A program made the translations under genes and the position numbers. Of a stretch of DNA of 64,000 bases, positions 8,482 through 18,276 are shown piece by piece. The notes beneath the pieces are model-generated. The model had not been told where the DNA came from. It saw nothing but the letters and a program-made list of their open reading frames with translations, and searched no databases. Numbering within the stretch: the stretch's first letter is position 1; each line of letters opens with the position of its first letter. Origin of the DNA: Synechococcus sp. KORDI-52 (GTDB taxonomy: Bacteria; Cyanobacteriota; Cyanobacteriia; PCC-6307; Cyanobiaceae); NCBI RefSeq assembly GCF_000737595.1, contig NZ_CP006271.1:2170001-2234000 (forward strand). Reading direction: 5' to 3'.

Positions 8482-8802
8482 TCAGCGGTTTTTGTAGTTC
8501 TCAAGCTGCTCCGGGCAAGCCGCCATCAGATACCCCATCAACTGTCCGGTGATGCGAGCCCTCTCCTGATCGTTCGGTGTGGCGGGGATGTCCTCGTAAC
8601 GCATTGAGGTGTCGCGCTCAAACATGGTTTTGAGCTCAGGATCCGAGAGGGCGTAAAAGGCATCCACACCCATCTCGCAGATCTTCTCTCCAGTCCATCG
8701 GGCAATGGTGCTCTGCTCATTGGCCTTGCTGGCCTGCACAGCTGAAGCTGCCCCTGCCTGGACGATGACGATCAACAGAAGCAACCAACGGCAAATCGTC
8801 AC
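8482..8802 (-). CDS. Secreted or lumenal hypothetical protein with signal peptide
   Basis: 106 residues. The N-terminus MTICRWLLLLIVIVQAGAASA is a clear Sec signal peptide (hydrophobic core 6-14, probable cleavage after AASA). The mature part is about 85 residues, helical, with two Cys (KICEMG, AACPEQ) that could form a disulphide. The GTG start overlaps the argF stop as GTGA, implying coupled translation with argF. No function is recognised, and the pairing with argF looks positional rather than functional. Confidence 0.7.
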   Translation of the reverse strand: MTICRWLLLLIVIVQAGAASAVQASKANEQSTIARWTGEKICEMGVDAFYALSDPELKTMFERDTSMRYEDIPATPNDQERARITGQLMGYLMAACPEQLENYKNR

Positions 8803-9755
8803 AGACCACCCATCAAAACCGCCAACAGAGCCTGCTGCGCATGCAGACGATTTTCGGCCTGATCAAAAATGCGGCTCGCCGTTCCCTCCATCACCTCAGC
8901 GCTGATCTCCTCACCGCGGTGGGCCGGCAGACAGTGCAGAACGATGGCATCGGCAGCTGCCTGATCCATCAGAGCTTGATCCACACAGAAACCGGCGAAG
9001 GCCTGCTCCCGCTGGGCCTGCTCGGCCTCCTGACCCATGGAGGCCCAGACATCGGTGTACACGGCCTGGGCACCCGCCACCGCCTCACCGGGATCGGCCA
9101 CCAGCTCTATCGAGGCACCGTGCTGTGCCAGGGATTGGGCCTGTTCAAGCACGCCCGGCAACGGCTCGAAACCTTCAGGGCAGCCAATCCGTACATTCAC
9201 CCCCAGCAAGGCACCGCAGAGCATCAGGGAGTGGGCGACGTTATTGCCATCGCCCACATAGGCCAGGGTCTGCCCGGGAAGAGCGCCATGGGCTTCCTGC
9301 ATGGTGAGGAAGTCCGCCAGGGCCTGACAGGGATGCTCCAGATCGGTGAGGGCATTGATCACCGGCACCGATGCCCAGTGGGCATAGTCCACCAGTTCCT
9401 GCTGGGCGAAGGTTCTGATCGCCAGCACATCGCAGTAACGGCTGAGCACCCGGGACGTGTCTTCCAGGGGCTCGCCGCGGCCGAGCTGGGTGACGGAAGG
9501 ATTGAGATCCACCGTCTGGCCGCCAAGACGGGCCATGGCCACCTGAAAACTGACACGGGTGCGTGTGGAGGCCTTACTGAAGATCAGACCCAGCACACGG
9601 TTGCCGAGATCGATCCGACGATCACCGCTTTTCAGTTGTGCAGCCAGATCCAGCAACGCTGCTGTCTGCTCAGCGGAGCAATCCGCTGAGGACAGAAAAT
9701 CACGTCCGCACAGCGGAGACAGGACAGCAGCAACGCCCGCAGAAGCGGTAGCCAT
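8799..9755 (-). CDS. argF: Ornithine carbamoyltransferase
   Basis: 318 residues. Carbamoyl-phosphate motif STRTRVSF (62-69), HPCQALADF (about 146-154) and the ornithine-domain motif HCLPAHRG (about 273-280) identify the enzyme that makes citrulline from ornithine and carbamoyl phosphate in arginine synthesis. Length is standard for the anabolic form. The start is the ATG at 9755; ftsH lies 45 nt upstream on the same strand. Two small genes follow in the same direction. Confidence 0.95.
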   Translation of the reverse strand: MATASAGVAAVLSPLCGRDFLSSADCSAEQTAALLDLAAQLKSGDRRIDLGNRVLGLIFSKASTRTRVSFQVAMARLGGQTVDLNPSVTQLGRGEPLEDTSRVLSRYCDVLAIRTFAQQELVDYAHWASVPVINALTDLEHPCQALADFLTMQEAHGALPGQTLAYVGDGNNVAHSLMLCGALLGVNVRIGCPEGFEPLPGVLEQAQSLAQHGASIELVADPGEAVAGAQAVYTDVWASMGQEAEQAQREQAFAGFCVDQALMDQAAADAIVLHCLPAHRGEEISAEVMEGTASRIFDQAENRLHAQQALLAVLMGGL

Positions 9756-9800
9756 CGCGACGGTTCAAAGGACTGTTATCGGGGATGAGGCCTGCTGCCG

Positions 9801-11675
9801 TCAAGCGGTCACACCCGACGGCAGCACACTCGCCTCAAGCATCTGCTTGAGGTCATCTCCCTCGATCACTTCTTTTTCAAGGATCTTCTGGGAGATCGTC
9901 TCGAGCAGCGCCATGTTCTCCCGCAGGATCGCGAGGGCGTCGTCGTGGGCCTGGTCCACCAGCCCGCGAACCTCCTTGTCAATGGCCTGGGCCGTGGCGT
10001 CACTCACGGAACGGCGTGGGTTGTTGCCACCCCCGAGGAAACGGCCGCCGCCCTGCTTGTCGTAGGCCAGAGGCCCCAGGGTGTCGCTCATGCCGTAAGT
10101 GCCCACCATCTGCTCCGCCAGATCCGTGGCGCGCTGCAGGTCGTTGGCCGCACCCGTGGTGATTTTGCCGAACACGATCTCCTCAGCTGAGCGACCCCCC
10201 AGAAGGGTGGCGATCTGACCCTGGAGTTCCTCCTTGGAATTGAGGAAACGCTCTTCGGTGGGCAGCTGCAGGGTGTAGCCCAGGGCGCTCATGCCACGGG
10301 GCACGATCGAGATCTTGGCCACCTTGCTGCCGCCGGGCATGAGATGGCCCACGATCGCGTGGCCCACCTCGTGATAAGCCACCACTTTCTTTTCGTCGTC
10401 CTGCAGGACGCGGCTCTTCTTCTCCAAACCGGCCACAACACGCTCGATCGCTTCACCGAGGTCTTGCTGCTCGACCCTGGTGCGCTGGGCACGTGCCGCC
10501 AACAGAGCGGCTTCATTGACCAGATTGGCGAGATCAGCGCCGGCAAAACCACTGGTGGCCTGGGCCACGCTGTCGAGATCAACGCCCTCAGCGAGCTTCA
10601 CCTTTTTGGCGTAGATCTCGAGGATGGTCTTGCGGCCTGAGAGGTCCGGACGGTCGACCAGAACCTGCCTGTCGAAACGACCCGGACGCAGCAGTGCCGC
10701 ATCCAGCACCTCGGGCTGGTTCGTGGCTGCTAGAACGATCACCGGCTTGTCCTGGGCGGTGAAGCCATCCATCTCAGTGAGCAGCTGGTTGAGGGTCTGC
10801 TCCCGTTCGTCGTTGCCGCCGACAACCCCCATGGACCCTGAACGGCTCTTGCCAATGGCATCGAGTTCGTCAATAAAGATGATGCAGGGGGCTTTTTTCT
10901 TGGCCTCTTCAAACAGATCCCGGACGCGGGCGGCACCGGCACCAACGAAGAGTTCCACGAACTCGGAGCCGGAAATGATGAAAAACGGCACCTCGGCTTC
11001 GCCAGCGACGGCTTTCGAGAGGAGGGTCTTGCCGGTGCCAGGAGGTCCGACCAACAGCACGCCCTTGGGGATGCGAGCACCGATCTCGGCGTAACGCTCA
11101 GGCCGCTTGAGGAAGTCGACGATCTCAGTCAGTTCCTGCTTGGCCTCATCCACGCCCGCCACATCGGCGAAGGTGATTCGCGACTCCTCATCGGGCACGT
11201 AGACCTTGGCCTTGCTCTTGGTGAAGCTCAAAGCCCCCTGCGCGCCACCGCCCATCGAGCGGCGGGCGAAGAACTGAAGCACCAGAATGAAAATCAGCGG
11301 CGGCACCACCCAGCTGAGGATGGTGGTGAAGATGTTGGGTTTCTTCGGAGGAGCTGCTGCGAATTCAACCCCCTTGGTCTCCAAGCGCTGGGGCAGATCC
11401 ATGTCGAAGATCGGTGTGGTGGCCAGCACCGGAGGCGTGCCCTCCTCGGGGTCGCTCAGCTCGTAACGGATCTGATCCTGAGTGATGAACGCTCGCTTCA
11501 CCGCACCGTCATTGACCTGATCGATGAACAGTGAGTAGGGAACCCGGGGCACCTGCTGCATGCCGTTGCTGGGGATGAAGCTGCTGAACAGCAGCAGCAC
11601 CCCGAAGCCAATCAGCACCAGGTTGATGATCCCGAAGCGACGGTTCGGCTGGTTGTCGTCCTGGCGGATCGGCAT
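9801..11675 (-). CDS. ftsH: ATP-dependent zinc metalloprotease FtsH
   Basis: 624 residues: N-terminal membrane helix (about 17-37), a short lumenal or periplasmic domain, a second helix near 120-140, an AAA+ domain with Walker A GPPGTGKT (about 208-215), Walker [12 protein letters not shown] and SRH region, and a zinc peptidase domain with HEVGH (about 433-437). It degrades damaged membrane proteins, including photosystem II D1, in thylakoids. Marine Synechococcus carry several ftsH paralogues, and which one this is cannot be told. Transcribed toward argF. Only 84 nt separates it from the divergent SRAP gene. Confidence 0.96.
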   Translation of the reverse strand: MPIRQDDNQPNRRFGIINLVLIGFGVLLLFSSFIPSNGMQQVPRVPYSLFIDQVNDGAVKRAFITQDQIRYELSDPEEGTPPVLATTPIFDMDLPQRLETKGVEFAAAPPKKPNIFTTILSWVVPPLIFILVLQFFARRSMGGGAQGALSFTKSKAKVYVPDEESRITFADVAGVDEAKQELTEIVDFLKRPERYAEIGARIPKGVLLVGPPGTGKTLLSKAVAGEAEVPFFIISGSEFVELFVGAGAARVRDLFEEAKKKAPCIIFIDELDAIGKSRSGSMGVVGGNDEREQTLNQLLTEMDGFTAQDKPVIVLAATNQPEVLDAALLRPGRFDRQVLVDRPDLSGRKTILEIYAKKVKLAEGVDLDSVAQATSGFAGADLANLVNEAALLAARAQRTRVEQQDLGEAIERVVAGLEKKSRVLQDDEKKVVAYHEVGHAIVGHLMPGGSKVAKISIVPRGMSALGYTLQLPTEERFLNSKEELQGQIATLLGGRSAEEIVFGKITTGAANDLQRATDLAEQMVGTYGMSDTLGPLAYDKQGGGRFLGGGNNPRRSVSDATAQAIDKEVRGLVDQAHDDALAILRENMALLETISQKILEKEVIEGDDLKQMLEASVLPSGVTA

Positions 11676-11759
11676 GAATAGCCTGTGACTCTGATCACGC
11701 TACGAGGGATCTCAGTTAATCAACGGGTGTGAGAACCGAACGGCACCTAAGTTCTGGCC

Positions 11760-12416
11760 ATGTGTGGACGCTATTGCCTCGACACGCCTCGCGCTGAACT
11801 GCAGCGGGTGCTCAAGAGCTGGCTTCGGCCGGACGACAGCACATGGCTCAACCATTACGCCCCCCGCGACCTGATCCGCCCCCACGAACCTGTACTGGCG
11901 TTGCGGCGAGAGCATGGTGAAGATCGTTTCTCCCACATGCTCTGGGGCCTCCTGCCGGGCTGGGTCAAGGACCCGTTGCAAGCGCCGCGACCGATCAATG
12001 CCCGCGCCGAAACCATTGCCGAGAAAGCGTCCTTCCGTGGTCCATGGCGTCATCACCGCTGCCTTCTGCCAAGCACGGCCTTTTATGAAAAGGGGCATCT
12101 GATCCATCGCAAGGACCGGCAGCTGTTCTGGCTGGCCGGTGTGTGGGACCGCTGGATCGGCCCCGATGGCAGTGAAGTGGAGAGCTGCTGCGTGATCACG
12201 ACGCAGCCCAACAGCCTGGTGGCCCCATTGCACGATCGAATGCCGGTGATCATTCCCGAGGGGTTGGAGAGCATCTGGCTGGAACCGGGTGATGGAGCCC
12301 ATCGACGTGCCCTCGAACCGATGCTCACGCCATCGCCAGCGGATCGCTGGGACTGCAAAGCAGTTGAGCCAACCGCCCAGAACAAAAGCCACCAGCAGCT
12401 CTCCCTGCTGGACTGA
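11760..12416 (+). CDS. SRAP family (YedK/HMCES) abasic-site protein
   Basis: 218 residues. The catalytic Cys2 (MCGRY), Asn80 and Glu84 of the INARAET block, Glu110 and His158 of LHDRMPVI are all in place, so it should form a thiazolidine crosslink to abasic sites in single-stranded DNA. One oddity: the usual GFYEWK block reads AFYEKG, losing the Trp that often follows the catalytic Glu. It diverges from ftsH. SRAP genes are often SOS-linked; lexA lies about 3.6 kb away but no LexA box is visible at this start. Confidence 0.9.
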   Translation: MCGRYCLDTPRAELQRVLKSWLRPDDSTWLNHYAPRDLIRPHEPVLALRREHGEDRFSHMLWGLLPGWVKDPLQAPRPINARAETIAEKASFRGPWRHHRCLLPSTAFYEKGHLIHRKDRQLFWLAGVWDRWIGPDGSEVESCCVITTQPNSLVAPLHDRMPVIIPEGLESIWLEPGDGAHRRALEPMLTPSPADRWDCKAVEPTAQNKSHQQLSLLD

Positions 12417-12437
12417 ACAACGCTTGACAGCGGGCGC

Positions 12438-13193
12438 TTGCTGCCGACCCTATGGGCAACCGCAGGGGCCAAAGTGTTGGTGGGACTGGTTCAGCGACTC
12501 CTGCAGCGGGATGACACCCAGCTGAAGCTGTTGCTGCTCTGCACCCTGATCGCCACCGTTGGCTTTGCCTTTCCTCGCTTGGTCTGGGCGACCTACATCG
12601 GCTACACCCTGATTGCCCTGCTGCTCACGCAGGTGATGGTCGGGAGCAGCAACGCTCCGAACTGGAGTGATGCGCTGTACCGCGGCCTGGGACTGGTCGC
12701 CGTGGCGACCATGTGGCTCTGGCTGCTCACGCCCCTGGAACTGATCTACAGCGGCATGCCGCTGGCCCTGAGCTGGAGTGTGCTGGTGGGCTGGAGCGTG
12801 ATCCGCCTGGTGACGCGCTTCGCCAGCACCAAGCGCGTCACCGAGGCGCTGCTGATGGGTGCCACAGCCGGTTACCTGCACATCGGACTCGCCGCCGGCT
12901 TGGTGATGAGTGCTCTGGAAACCATCCAACCGGGCAGCTTCGCGCCCCTGGACCTGGCCAAAGTCGGCGACGTCAGTGTTCTGGCCACCGCCCGGATCTT
13001 TTCAGCACTCAACTACTACGCCTTCGTCTGTCTCACCACCGTCGGGTTCGGAGACATCAGCCCGATGCTTCCTCTGGCTCGAATGGTGAGTGTGGCCACC
13101 AGCGTGGCCGGGCCGCTCTACCTCGCTGCTGTGATGGGTGTGCTGATCGGCCGCTATGCGAGCAGCCTTGATCGCCAAAGCCAGAGGCGCTGA
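12438..13193 (+). CDS. Potassium-channel-like membrane protein
   Basis: About 250 residues, strongly hydrophobic, with roughly five or six helices. The C-terminal pair flanks the K+ selectivity filter TTVGFGD (about 200-206), as in Ion_trans_2 channels. No cytoplasmic RCK or cyclic-nucleotide domain follows, so gating is not predictable. The frame has no ATG: candidate starts are TTG 12438 and GTG 12474, the latter giving MLVGLVQRLLQRDD. Its stop lies 2 nt from the stop of the convergent ribD. Confidence 0.85.
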   Translation: MLPTLWATAGAKVLVGLVQRLLQRDDTQLKLLLLCTLIATVGFAFPRLVWATYIGYTLIALLLTQVMVGSSNAPNWSDALYRGLGLVAVATMWLWLLTPLELIYSGMPLALSWSVLVGWSVIRLVTRFASTKRVTEALLMGATAGYLHIGLAAGLVMSALETIQPGSFAPLDLAKVGDVSVLATARIFSALNYYAFVCLTTVGFGDISPMLPLARMVSVATSVAGPLYLAAVMGVLIGRYASSLDRQSQRR

Positions 13194-13195
13194 CG

Positions 13196-14260
13196 TCAAG
13201 TGCCGCTCCGCCAGTGCAGCAACCAGTCTGGCCCCAGCGGCTCACAGGACTGCCACCCCCCCTGCAACACCTGATCCATGGCGCTGAAACCAAGATCTCC
13301 CAGGGGGGTGCGGGCGGCCGTGCCACCCATCAGCTTCGGGGCTACCACCGCCGCGATCTCCTGCACACAGCCCTGCTGGATCGCGGCCGACGCCAATTCA
13401 GGCCCGCACTCCCACAACACCTGATTGCAACCACGCTCCGCCAGAGCCTCCATCAGCTGAATCGGTTCACATGCCGAGAGCGCCAGCCCCATGGGGCCCG
13501 CAGGCAGACGCTGGGAATCAGCATCGGGGCCGTGGGCCACCAAGGTCGGCGCCACCCCGATATCCCAGAGCTGGGCCTGCTCAGGCAGGTCCAAACTGCG
13601 GCTCAACACCACCCGCAGCGGCTCCGGTGAACGCCGGCCCCTGCTGGTGAGCAGAGGATCATCGCCGCGAACCGTTCCGCCCCCAACCACCACAGCATCC
13701 ATGCCGCTGCGCAGCCGATGCACCCAATCGCGGGCGGGTGGACCGCTGATCCATTGGCTGGCGCCATTTGGCAAAGCGGTGCGGCCATCCAGGCTCATGG
13801 CCCACTTCAGAACCCCGAACGGGCGGCCGGTGCGGAGGCGGTGCAGAAAGGCCTGGTTCTGCTGGCGGGCCTCCTCGCGCAGCACACCACTGATCACCTC
13901 CAGCCCCGCCTCCTTCAGCTGTCGAATGCCGCCCCCATCCACCCGGGGGTCGGGATCCTCCAGAGCGATCACAACGCGGCGAATGCCCGCGCGCAGCACC
14001 GCCTCAGTGCAGGGGGGCGTGCGGCCGTGGTGGCAACAGGGTTCCAGGGTGACCACAAGAGTTCCGCCCCGGGCCGAATCCCCGGCCTGCCGCAACGCCC
14101 CCACCTCGGCATGGGCGTCACCGGCCCGCGCATGAAAGCCTTCGCCCACAAGTCGCCCTCGAGGATCAAGAACCACGGCCCCCACCAAGGGGTTAGGGCT
14201 GGTGTGACCTTGGGCCAAGGCGGCCAGGGCCAGGGCCCTCCGCATCCAGAGCTCCCACAT
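13196..14260 (-). CDS. ribD: Bifunctional riboflavin deaminase/reductase
   Basis: 354 residues. The deaminase domain (about 3-145) has the zinc ligands HAE (50-52) and PCCHHGRTPPC (74-84). The reductase domain follows (LKWAMSLDGRTA, then GGGTVRGDDPLLTSR). It performs the second and third steps of riboflavin synthesis. The ATG at 14260 overlaps the stop of the DUF3122 gene by 1 nt (TGATG), a better start than the in-frame codon 11 residues upstream. The flavin pathway also appears as ribF at 31.7 kb but is not clustered here. Confidence 0.93.
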   Translation of the reverse strand: MWELWMRRALALAALAQGHTSPNPLVGAVVLDPRGRLVGEGFHARAGDAHAEVGALRQAGDSARGGTLVVTLEPCCHHGRTPPCTEAVLRAGIRRVVIALEDPDPRVDGGGIRQLKEAGLEVISGVLREEARQQNQAFLHRLRTGRPFGVLKWAMSLDGRTALPNGASQWISGPPARDWVHRLRSGMDAVVVGGGTVRGDDPLLTSRGRRSPEPLRVVLSRSLDLPEQAQLWDIGVAPTLVAHGPDADSQRLPAGPMGLALSACEPIQLMEALAERGCNQVLWECGPELASAAIQQGCVQEIAAVVAPKLMGGTAARTPLGDLGFSAMDQVLQGGWQSCEPLGPDWLLHWRSGT

Positions 14261-14757
14261 CAGCTGAGGGGAAGCTCCTGCAGCGAGCGCCATTCACCGA
14301 CGACGTAGGGAGGTACTGGCAACTCAGTGAACACGCCCGGCAGGGCCATGCGGAGCGGTCGGTTGTTGCTGAGATCGTCCAGCAAGGGATCGAGAGCGAA
14401 TTCAGCCGCCGCTTCACGGCCATCGTTGGCCAGCACCGGATTGGTCAGGGTGATGTCGTCCAGCTGCCATTCGCGCCGACCCGCCAACACCTGGAGGCTC
14501 ACCGGATGATCGAGCCGCAGTTTTCCCGGGTAGCCCACAACACGCAGTACCACCGGCTGACCCGGAGGGCCCTCGCGATAGGCCACCGCCTGCCAGCTGT
14601 CGTAATCGAGATCCCTCAGGCTTTCCAGCGAGCGGACCATGGCGACGCCGGATTCGCTCTCGTGCTGGTGCACCTGGGCCCAGGCCACACCAGGACTGAG
14701 AAGACACAAACCAATGGCGACCAACAGAGAACACAGCAATCGAGGCATGGAGAACAT
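14260..14757 (-). CDS. DUF3122 family exported protein
   Basis: 165 residues with a signal peptide (MPRLLCSLLVAIGLCLL, cleavage likely after VAWA). The mature domain has the DUF3122 features ESLRDLDYDSWQAVAYR and VVLRVVGYPG. The family is cyanobacterial and uncharacterised, probably periplasmic or lumenal. Start at ATG 14757 (MFSMPR) or four residues in at 14748 (MPR). Coupled by TGATG to ribD downstream. The region between it and the divergent AraC gene is 62 nt. Confidence 0.82.
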   Translation of the reverse strand: MFSMPRLLCSLLVAIGLCLLSPGVAWAQVHQHESESGVAMVRSLESLRDLDYDSWQAVAYREGPPGQPVVLRVVGYPGKLRLDHPVSLQVLAGRREWQLDDITLTNPVLANDGREAAAEFALDPLLDDLSNNRPLRMALPGVFTELPVPPYVVGEWRSLQELPLS

Positions 14758-14819
14758 GTCAGTCGGAGAATTCTCACAACAAACCTGATTTTCAGGTGAT
14801 TCCCACCAACAATCACTTG

Positions 14820-15800
14820 ATGCAGGTTGCCTTTCAGTCCGCTCCTGATCTCAGCAGCGTCTTGAGATCGTTGGGCTTCGAGATGGACGTTGCCCAATTG
14901 AGTCAGGGTGCTCTCCATGGCTTCTTTCGACTGGGAGGTTCACGGCAACTGCCGGTGTTCACGATCCAGACCAATCAGGATCTGTTGATTCACGGCAACC
15001 GGCGCTCGGGAGTGCTGGCCATCTGCCTGAACACCACCGATCAACATCCTGTGGTGCGTGGCGAGGCAACGCAGCCCTGCTCTCTGCACGGTTTTCATGC
15101 TGGGCTGAGGGATTCTTTTTTCCAGCTTCCAGCAGGGGCTCACATCCAGGTGGCGCTCGTTTCCCAGACGCGGTTGGAACAGGTCGCCACCGCCACCGGT
15201 GATCACCAGACGCTCGGGGTCATCCATGGATCCAATTCCGCCAACCTCAATCCCAGGCGGTTTCAGGAGTTCAGCGCTTTGATCCAGGCCCAGCTGATGG
15301 GAGCTGCCCAGGACGAGCTGGTGGAGCTGGCGACACTGGAAGCGTTGTCTCCGCAGGAGCTCAGAGGCACTGCGAGTGGTGAACTCGGTGTGGGAGCTGG
15401 ACTGATGAAGGACCTGGTCGCTTGGGGGTTCAACAACACCGGCCGAGCCATAACGCTAAAAGACCTGAGCGGAACGATCTTCGCCTCACGTTCCTCGATC
15501 GTTCACCACTGCCGCAAGAGCTTCGGCACCGGTCCCATGGCGTTGCTGAAACAGATCCGACTCAGCCAGGTGCATCACGCCCTGAGCTCCCCAGAGATGC
15601 AACACGCCATCGGCGGCAACACCGTGCAAGAAATTGCCTCCCATTACGGCTTCAGAAGCCGCAATCACTTCGCTCGCGATTTCCGCAACCAATTCGGAGA
15701 ATCCCCCAGCGCAACGCTTCAACGGGCATCCGCTCCGGGGATGAGCATCCAATCGGTCTCCGTGGCCCAGAGCCCCCAAATGGCCATGGCCCTGAGGTAG
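14820..15800 (+). CDS. AraC-family transcriptional regulator
   Basis: About 326 residues from the ATG at 14820 (a GTG lies 24 nt upstream). The N-terminal 200 residues have no clear family signature, like the sensor halves of many AraC proteins. The C-terminal pair of helix-turn-helices (about 205-310) is clear: TLKDLSGTIFASRSSIVHHCRKSFG, broken here into its two helices, and then VQEIASHYGFRSRNHFARDFRN ending in the typical FARDFRNQFGESPSA pattern. The last 82 nt overlap the convergent GH116 gene. Position suggests, but does not prove, that it controls the neighbouring GH116/sulfotransferase genes. Confidence 0.85.
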   Translation: MQVAFQSAPDLSSVLRSLGFEMDVAQLSQGALHGFFRLGGSRQLPVFTIQTNQDLLIHGNRRSGVLAICLNTTDQHPVVRGEATQPCSLHGFHAGLRDSFFQLPAGAHIQVALVSQTRLEQVATATGDHQTLGVIHGSNSANLNPRRFQEFSALIQAQLMGAAQDELVELATLEALSPQELRGTASGELGVGAGLMKDLVAWGFNNTGRAITLKDLSGTIFASRSSIVHHCRKSFGTGPMALLKQIRLSQVHHALSSPEMQHAIGGNTVQEIASHYGFRSRNHFARDFRNQFGESPSATLQRASAPGMSIQSVSVAQSPQMAMALR

Positions 15801-18217
15801 TGGCAAGCCCGGTAGGTGTTCGCCGCGGTGATCGCCTCGGGGGTGCGGAACTGCAGACCACCGGAGTACACCTGCTCGACAACGGCTGAGCAGATGGCCT
15901 CCGCCGTCTGCTTGTCTCCCATCAAGCGGTAGTAGCTGGCGATCCCGAAGTTGATCCCCGTCCACACCTCAAGGGGGTGGGTGCCATTGGGATCCAAGGG
16001 CGTGCCGTCGCGGCGCAAGCCGTTGGCGACGCCAAGAGAACCGCCATCAAAAGCCTCGAAGCAGGCCTGCTTTACCGCCTTCAAGGTGCTGCGGCTGTTG
16101 GCATCACTCACCACCGATGGCAGGCCTAAGAGCCGTGCGTAGAAGTCTCCGCAGAGCTGATCGGCCATCACCACCGGTGTGCCGCTCTCGGCGTCGATGT
16201 CGTAGTACTCGCCGTTCCAGAGCAGCTTGTCGAAGTTGCCTCGGGATTGCTCCAGCCAACCGCTGAACTCCCTCTGCTCCGCTGAGGTGTCCAGCCCGGT
16301 GCTGAGCTGAAGGGTCTGCGCAATGGCGAGGGCTGCCTCGAGAGCCGCAATCCAAAGGGCGCCGCAGTATGCACTGACGCCTTTGAGGGGCCAGTCGTCG
16401 AAGGTCTGATCCGGAGCGCCGCCGTTGTCGGGCAGGCCATCGTTGTTCACATCAAACGTCTTCAGGTAGCGGAGGGCGTCCACGGCCGCCGGCCAGCAGT
16501 CGGCCAGGAAGCGGATGTCTTCACCGCTTGGAGCCAGCTTGAACGTGCGCCACACCTGCAGCACAAAGTCACTGCCAAGGTCCTTCCAGAGGTTGCAGTC
16601 CTGATAGGCGGTGTAGTTGGTCGCATCCCAGGGAATCTCATTCGGAGCCCCCAGGTCATGGGGCGTTGCTCCTTTCACCTTGCGGTCAGCCTCCACCCGT
16701 CCCTTGCCCTGGGTGAAATACCAGCCAATCGGGCGCTGGGTGGCATCCGCCGCCGGAATCGCCCGGGCAAAACTGCGCAGCACTGCCTTGTCGAGTTCAG
16801 GCCAGAGCTGCAGCAGCGCAAAGGACCCGTAAAGACGAACGTCGAGGCTCTCGTACCAGGCGTAGTCGAGGCACTCGAGAACACCGAAACGGCCGTGGGG
16901 GTCTTCGGGTGACGCTGCACTCCAGAGGCTGCCGCCACTGCAGAGGTCGTAGAGCTCATTGAACAGTGCCATTCGCAACGGTTCCGGCAGGTCCTGGCGT
17001 TGCAGCACCGGCTGCTGCCAGGCCTCGATCTGCTGCCGCCAGCTGCGCCAATCGCGCAGGGCTTCAGTGGCAATGGCAACCGCCTGGTTGGCATCTGCAC
17101 CAAAGAAGTCGGTGTAGCGGCGCAGCGCCTGGCTGCCGGTGGCAAAGGCCGTCACAGGCAGGTCCCAGCTGATCACCACCGGTATCTCAATGCTTTGCCC
17201 GGAGGCCAGCTGACACTGCACCGCCAGCGCCGCGCTGAGGGGATCGTCCGATCCACTGCGTCGGTCGTTGTTGCTTTCGGGGATGGACCCATCAACACTG
17301 AAGCTGTCCCACAGCTCACGACCATCACCGCTGGGATTCCAGCGGCTGCAGCGCTGGATGGTTACACCGGGCTGCTCGGCCGTGGCAATGCACCACTGGC
17401 CCTCGCCTTCGGCGACGGGTTGGGAGACATTGCCCTCCAGCACCACTCCCTTGAGGGAGCCATCGTCAATGCAACGGTTGCGCTGGCCGGTGGTGGTACC
17501 GATGGCTGGGGCGTAGTTGTGCTCCGGACTGCCGTCATCGCGGAAGTGAACCTCCGCCGAGGCATCGGTGTTGGTGAACCAGCCGGTGGTGTTGCGCCAA
17601 CTCAGAAGCAACGACAAATCCAGTGGCTGGTCGGTGGGATTGCGCAGCGTCCAGACGAACACTGCCACCGGGTAGCTGGTGCGCTGGTAATCACCCGGCA
17701 GGATCGGGCTGAAGGCCTCACAGCGCACCTCGGCGTCATAAACCCCTTTGTAGCTGGTCCAGCTCAAGGGATAACGGGCGGCATAGGTGCCGGTGCTGCG
17801 ATCCGGCGTGCTGGCCGGGTACCACTCCCAGGCCTTCAGCGGCGGGCCCGCCTCCGGGCGTGATGCATCCTGATCCGGTTGAACCGCCAGGGCATGGGCA
17901 CGCTTGCCGCGTTGGCTGCCCTCAAACAGAGCGAACTGGCAGTCGGGAAGCACCCCAAACCAGTGCTCCCCGCCATCGAGGTGCCACAGATTGATGTTGC
18001 CGTCGGGCGCCCGCCCGAAGCAGCCGGCGCCGAAGCCCCCCAGTGGCATGCCGTGGTTGGGGCCATCATCGAGGTTGCTGGCGTAGCGAACCGTATAGGG
18101 CTTGTCCCAGCCCAGACCGAAAGGGCGGCTCCAGGAGGCCTGCGGTGGCTGCCATCGGGAGCCTTTGTTGCGGCGGCCCAGCAGGGAGTTCAGAGCGGAC
18201 CAACCGAACGAAACCAT
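15719..18217 (-). CDS. GH116 family beta-glucosidase/glucosylceramidase-like protein
   Basis: 832 residues, full length for the bile-acid glucosidase GBA2/DUF608 family. There is an N-terminal beta-sandwich (about 50-390) with MPLGGFGAGCFGR, and an (alpha/alpha)6 barrel. By comparison with characterised GH116 enzymes, the nucleophile is Glu448 in FGVLECLDY and the acid/base is an Asp in PDQTFDDW (602-609). No signal peptide is visible, so it is probably cytosolic. Substrate unknown; candidates are glucosyl lipids or compatible-solute glucosides. It lies in a minus-strand row with a small gene and a sulfotransferase upstream, while its 3' end overlaps the AraC gene by 82 nt. Confidence 0.88.
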   Translation of the reverse strand: MVSFGWSALNSLLGRRNKGSRWQPPQASWSRPFGLGWDKPYTVRYASNLDDGPNHGMPLGGFGAGCFGRAPDGNINLWHLDGGEHWFGVLPDCQFALFEGSQRGKRAHALAVQPDQDASRPEAGPPLKAWEWYPASTPDRSTGTYAARYPLSWTSYKGVYDAEVRCEAFSPILPGDYQRTSYPVAVFVWTLRNPTDQPLDLSLLLSWRNTTGWFTNTDASAEVHFRDDGSPEHNYAPAIGTTTGQRNRCIDDGSLKGVVLEGNVSQPVAEGEGQWCIATAEQPGVTIQRCSRWNPSGDGRELWDSFSVDGSIPESNNDRRSGSDDPLSAALAVQCQLASGQSIEIPVVISWDLPVTAFATGSQALRRYTDFFGADANQAVAIATEALRDWRSWRQQIEAWQQPVLQRQDLPEPLRMALFNELYDLCSGGSLWSAASPEDPHGRFGVLECLDYAWYESLDVRLYGSFALLQLWPELDKAVLRSFARAIPAADATQRPIGWYFTQGKGRVEADRKVKGATPHDLGAPNEIPWDATNYTAYQDCNLWKDLGSDFVLQVWRTFKLAPSGEDIRFLADCWPAAVDALRYLKTFDVNNDGLPDNGGAPDQTFDDWPLKGVSAYCGALWIAALEAALAIAQTLQLSTGLDTSAEQREFSGWLEQSRGNFDKLLWNGEYYDIDAESGTPVVMADQLCGDFYARLLGLPSVVSDANSRSTLKAVKQACFEAFDGGSLGVANGLRRDGTPLDPNGTHPLEVWTGINFGIASYYRLMGDKQTAEAICSAVVEQVYSGGLQFRTPEAITAANTYRACHYLRAMAIWGLWATETDWMLIPGADAR

Positions 18218-18276
18218 GCAGGGGCCGAGAGTCGCCCCAGATTGCCAGGTTTACCGCGATCAGCCAGCCGTTGGAA

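Noticed and set aside
8841-9689. 282-codon plus-strand frame opposite argF
   Set aside because: argF has full family motifs on the minus strand; this is a GC-rich antisense shadow.
11712-12392. 226-codon minus-strand frame opposite the SRAP gene
   Set aside because: The plus strand carries all SRAP catalytic residues; the antisense frame has no recognised domain.
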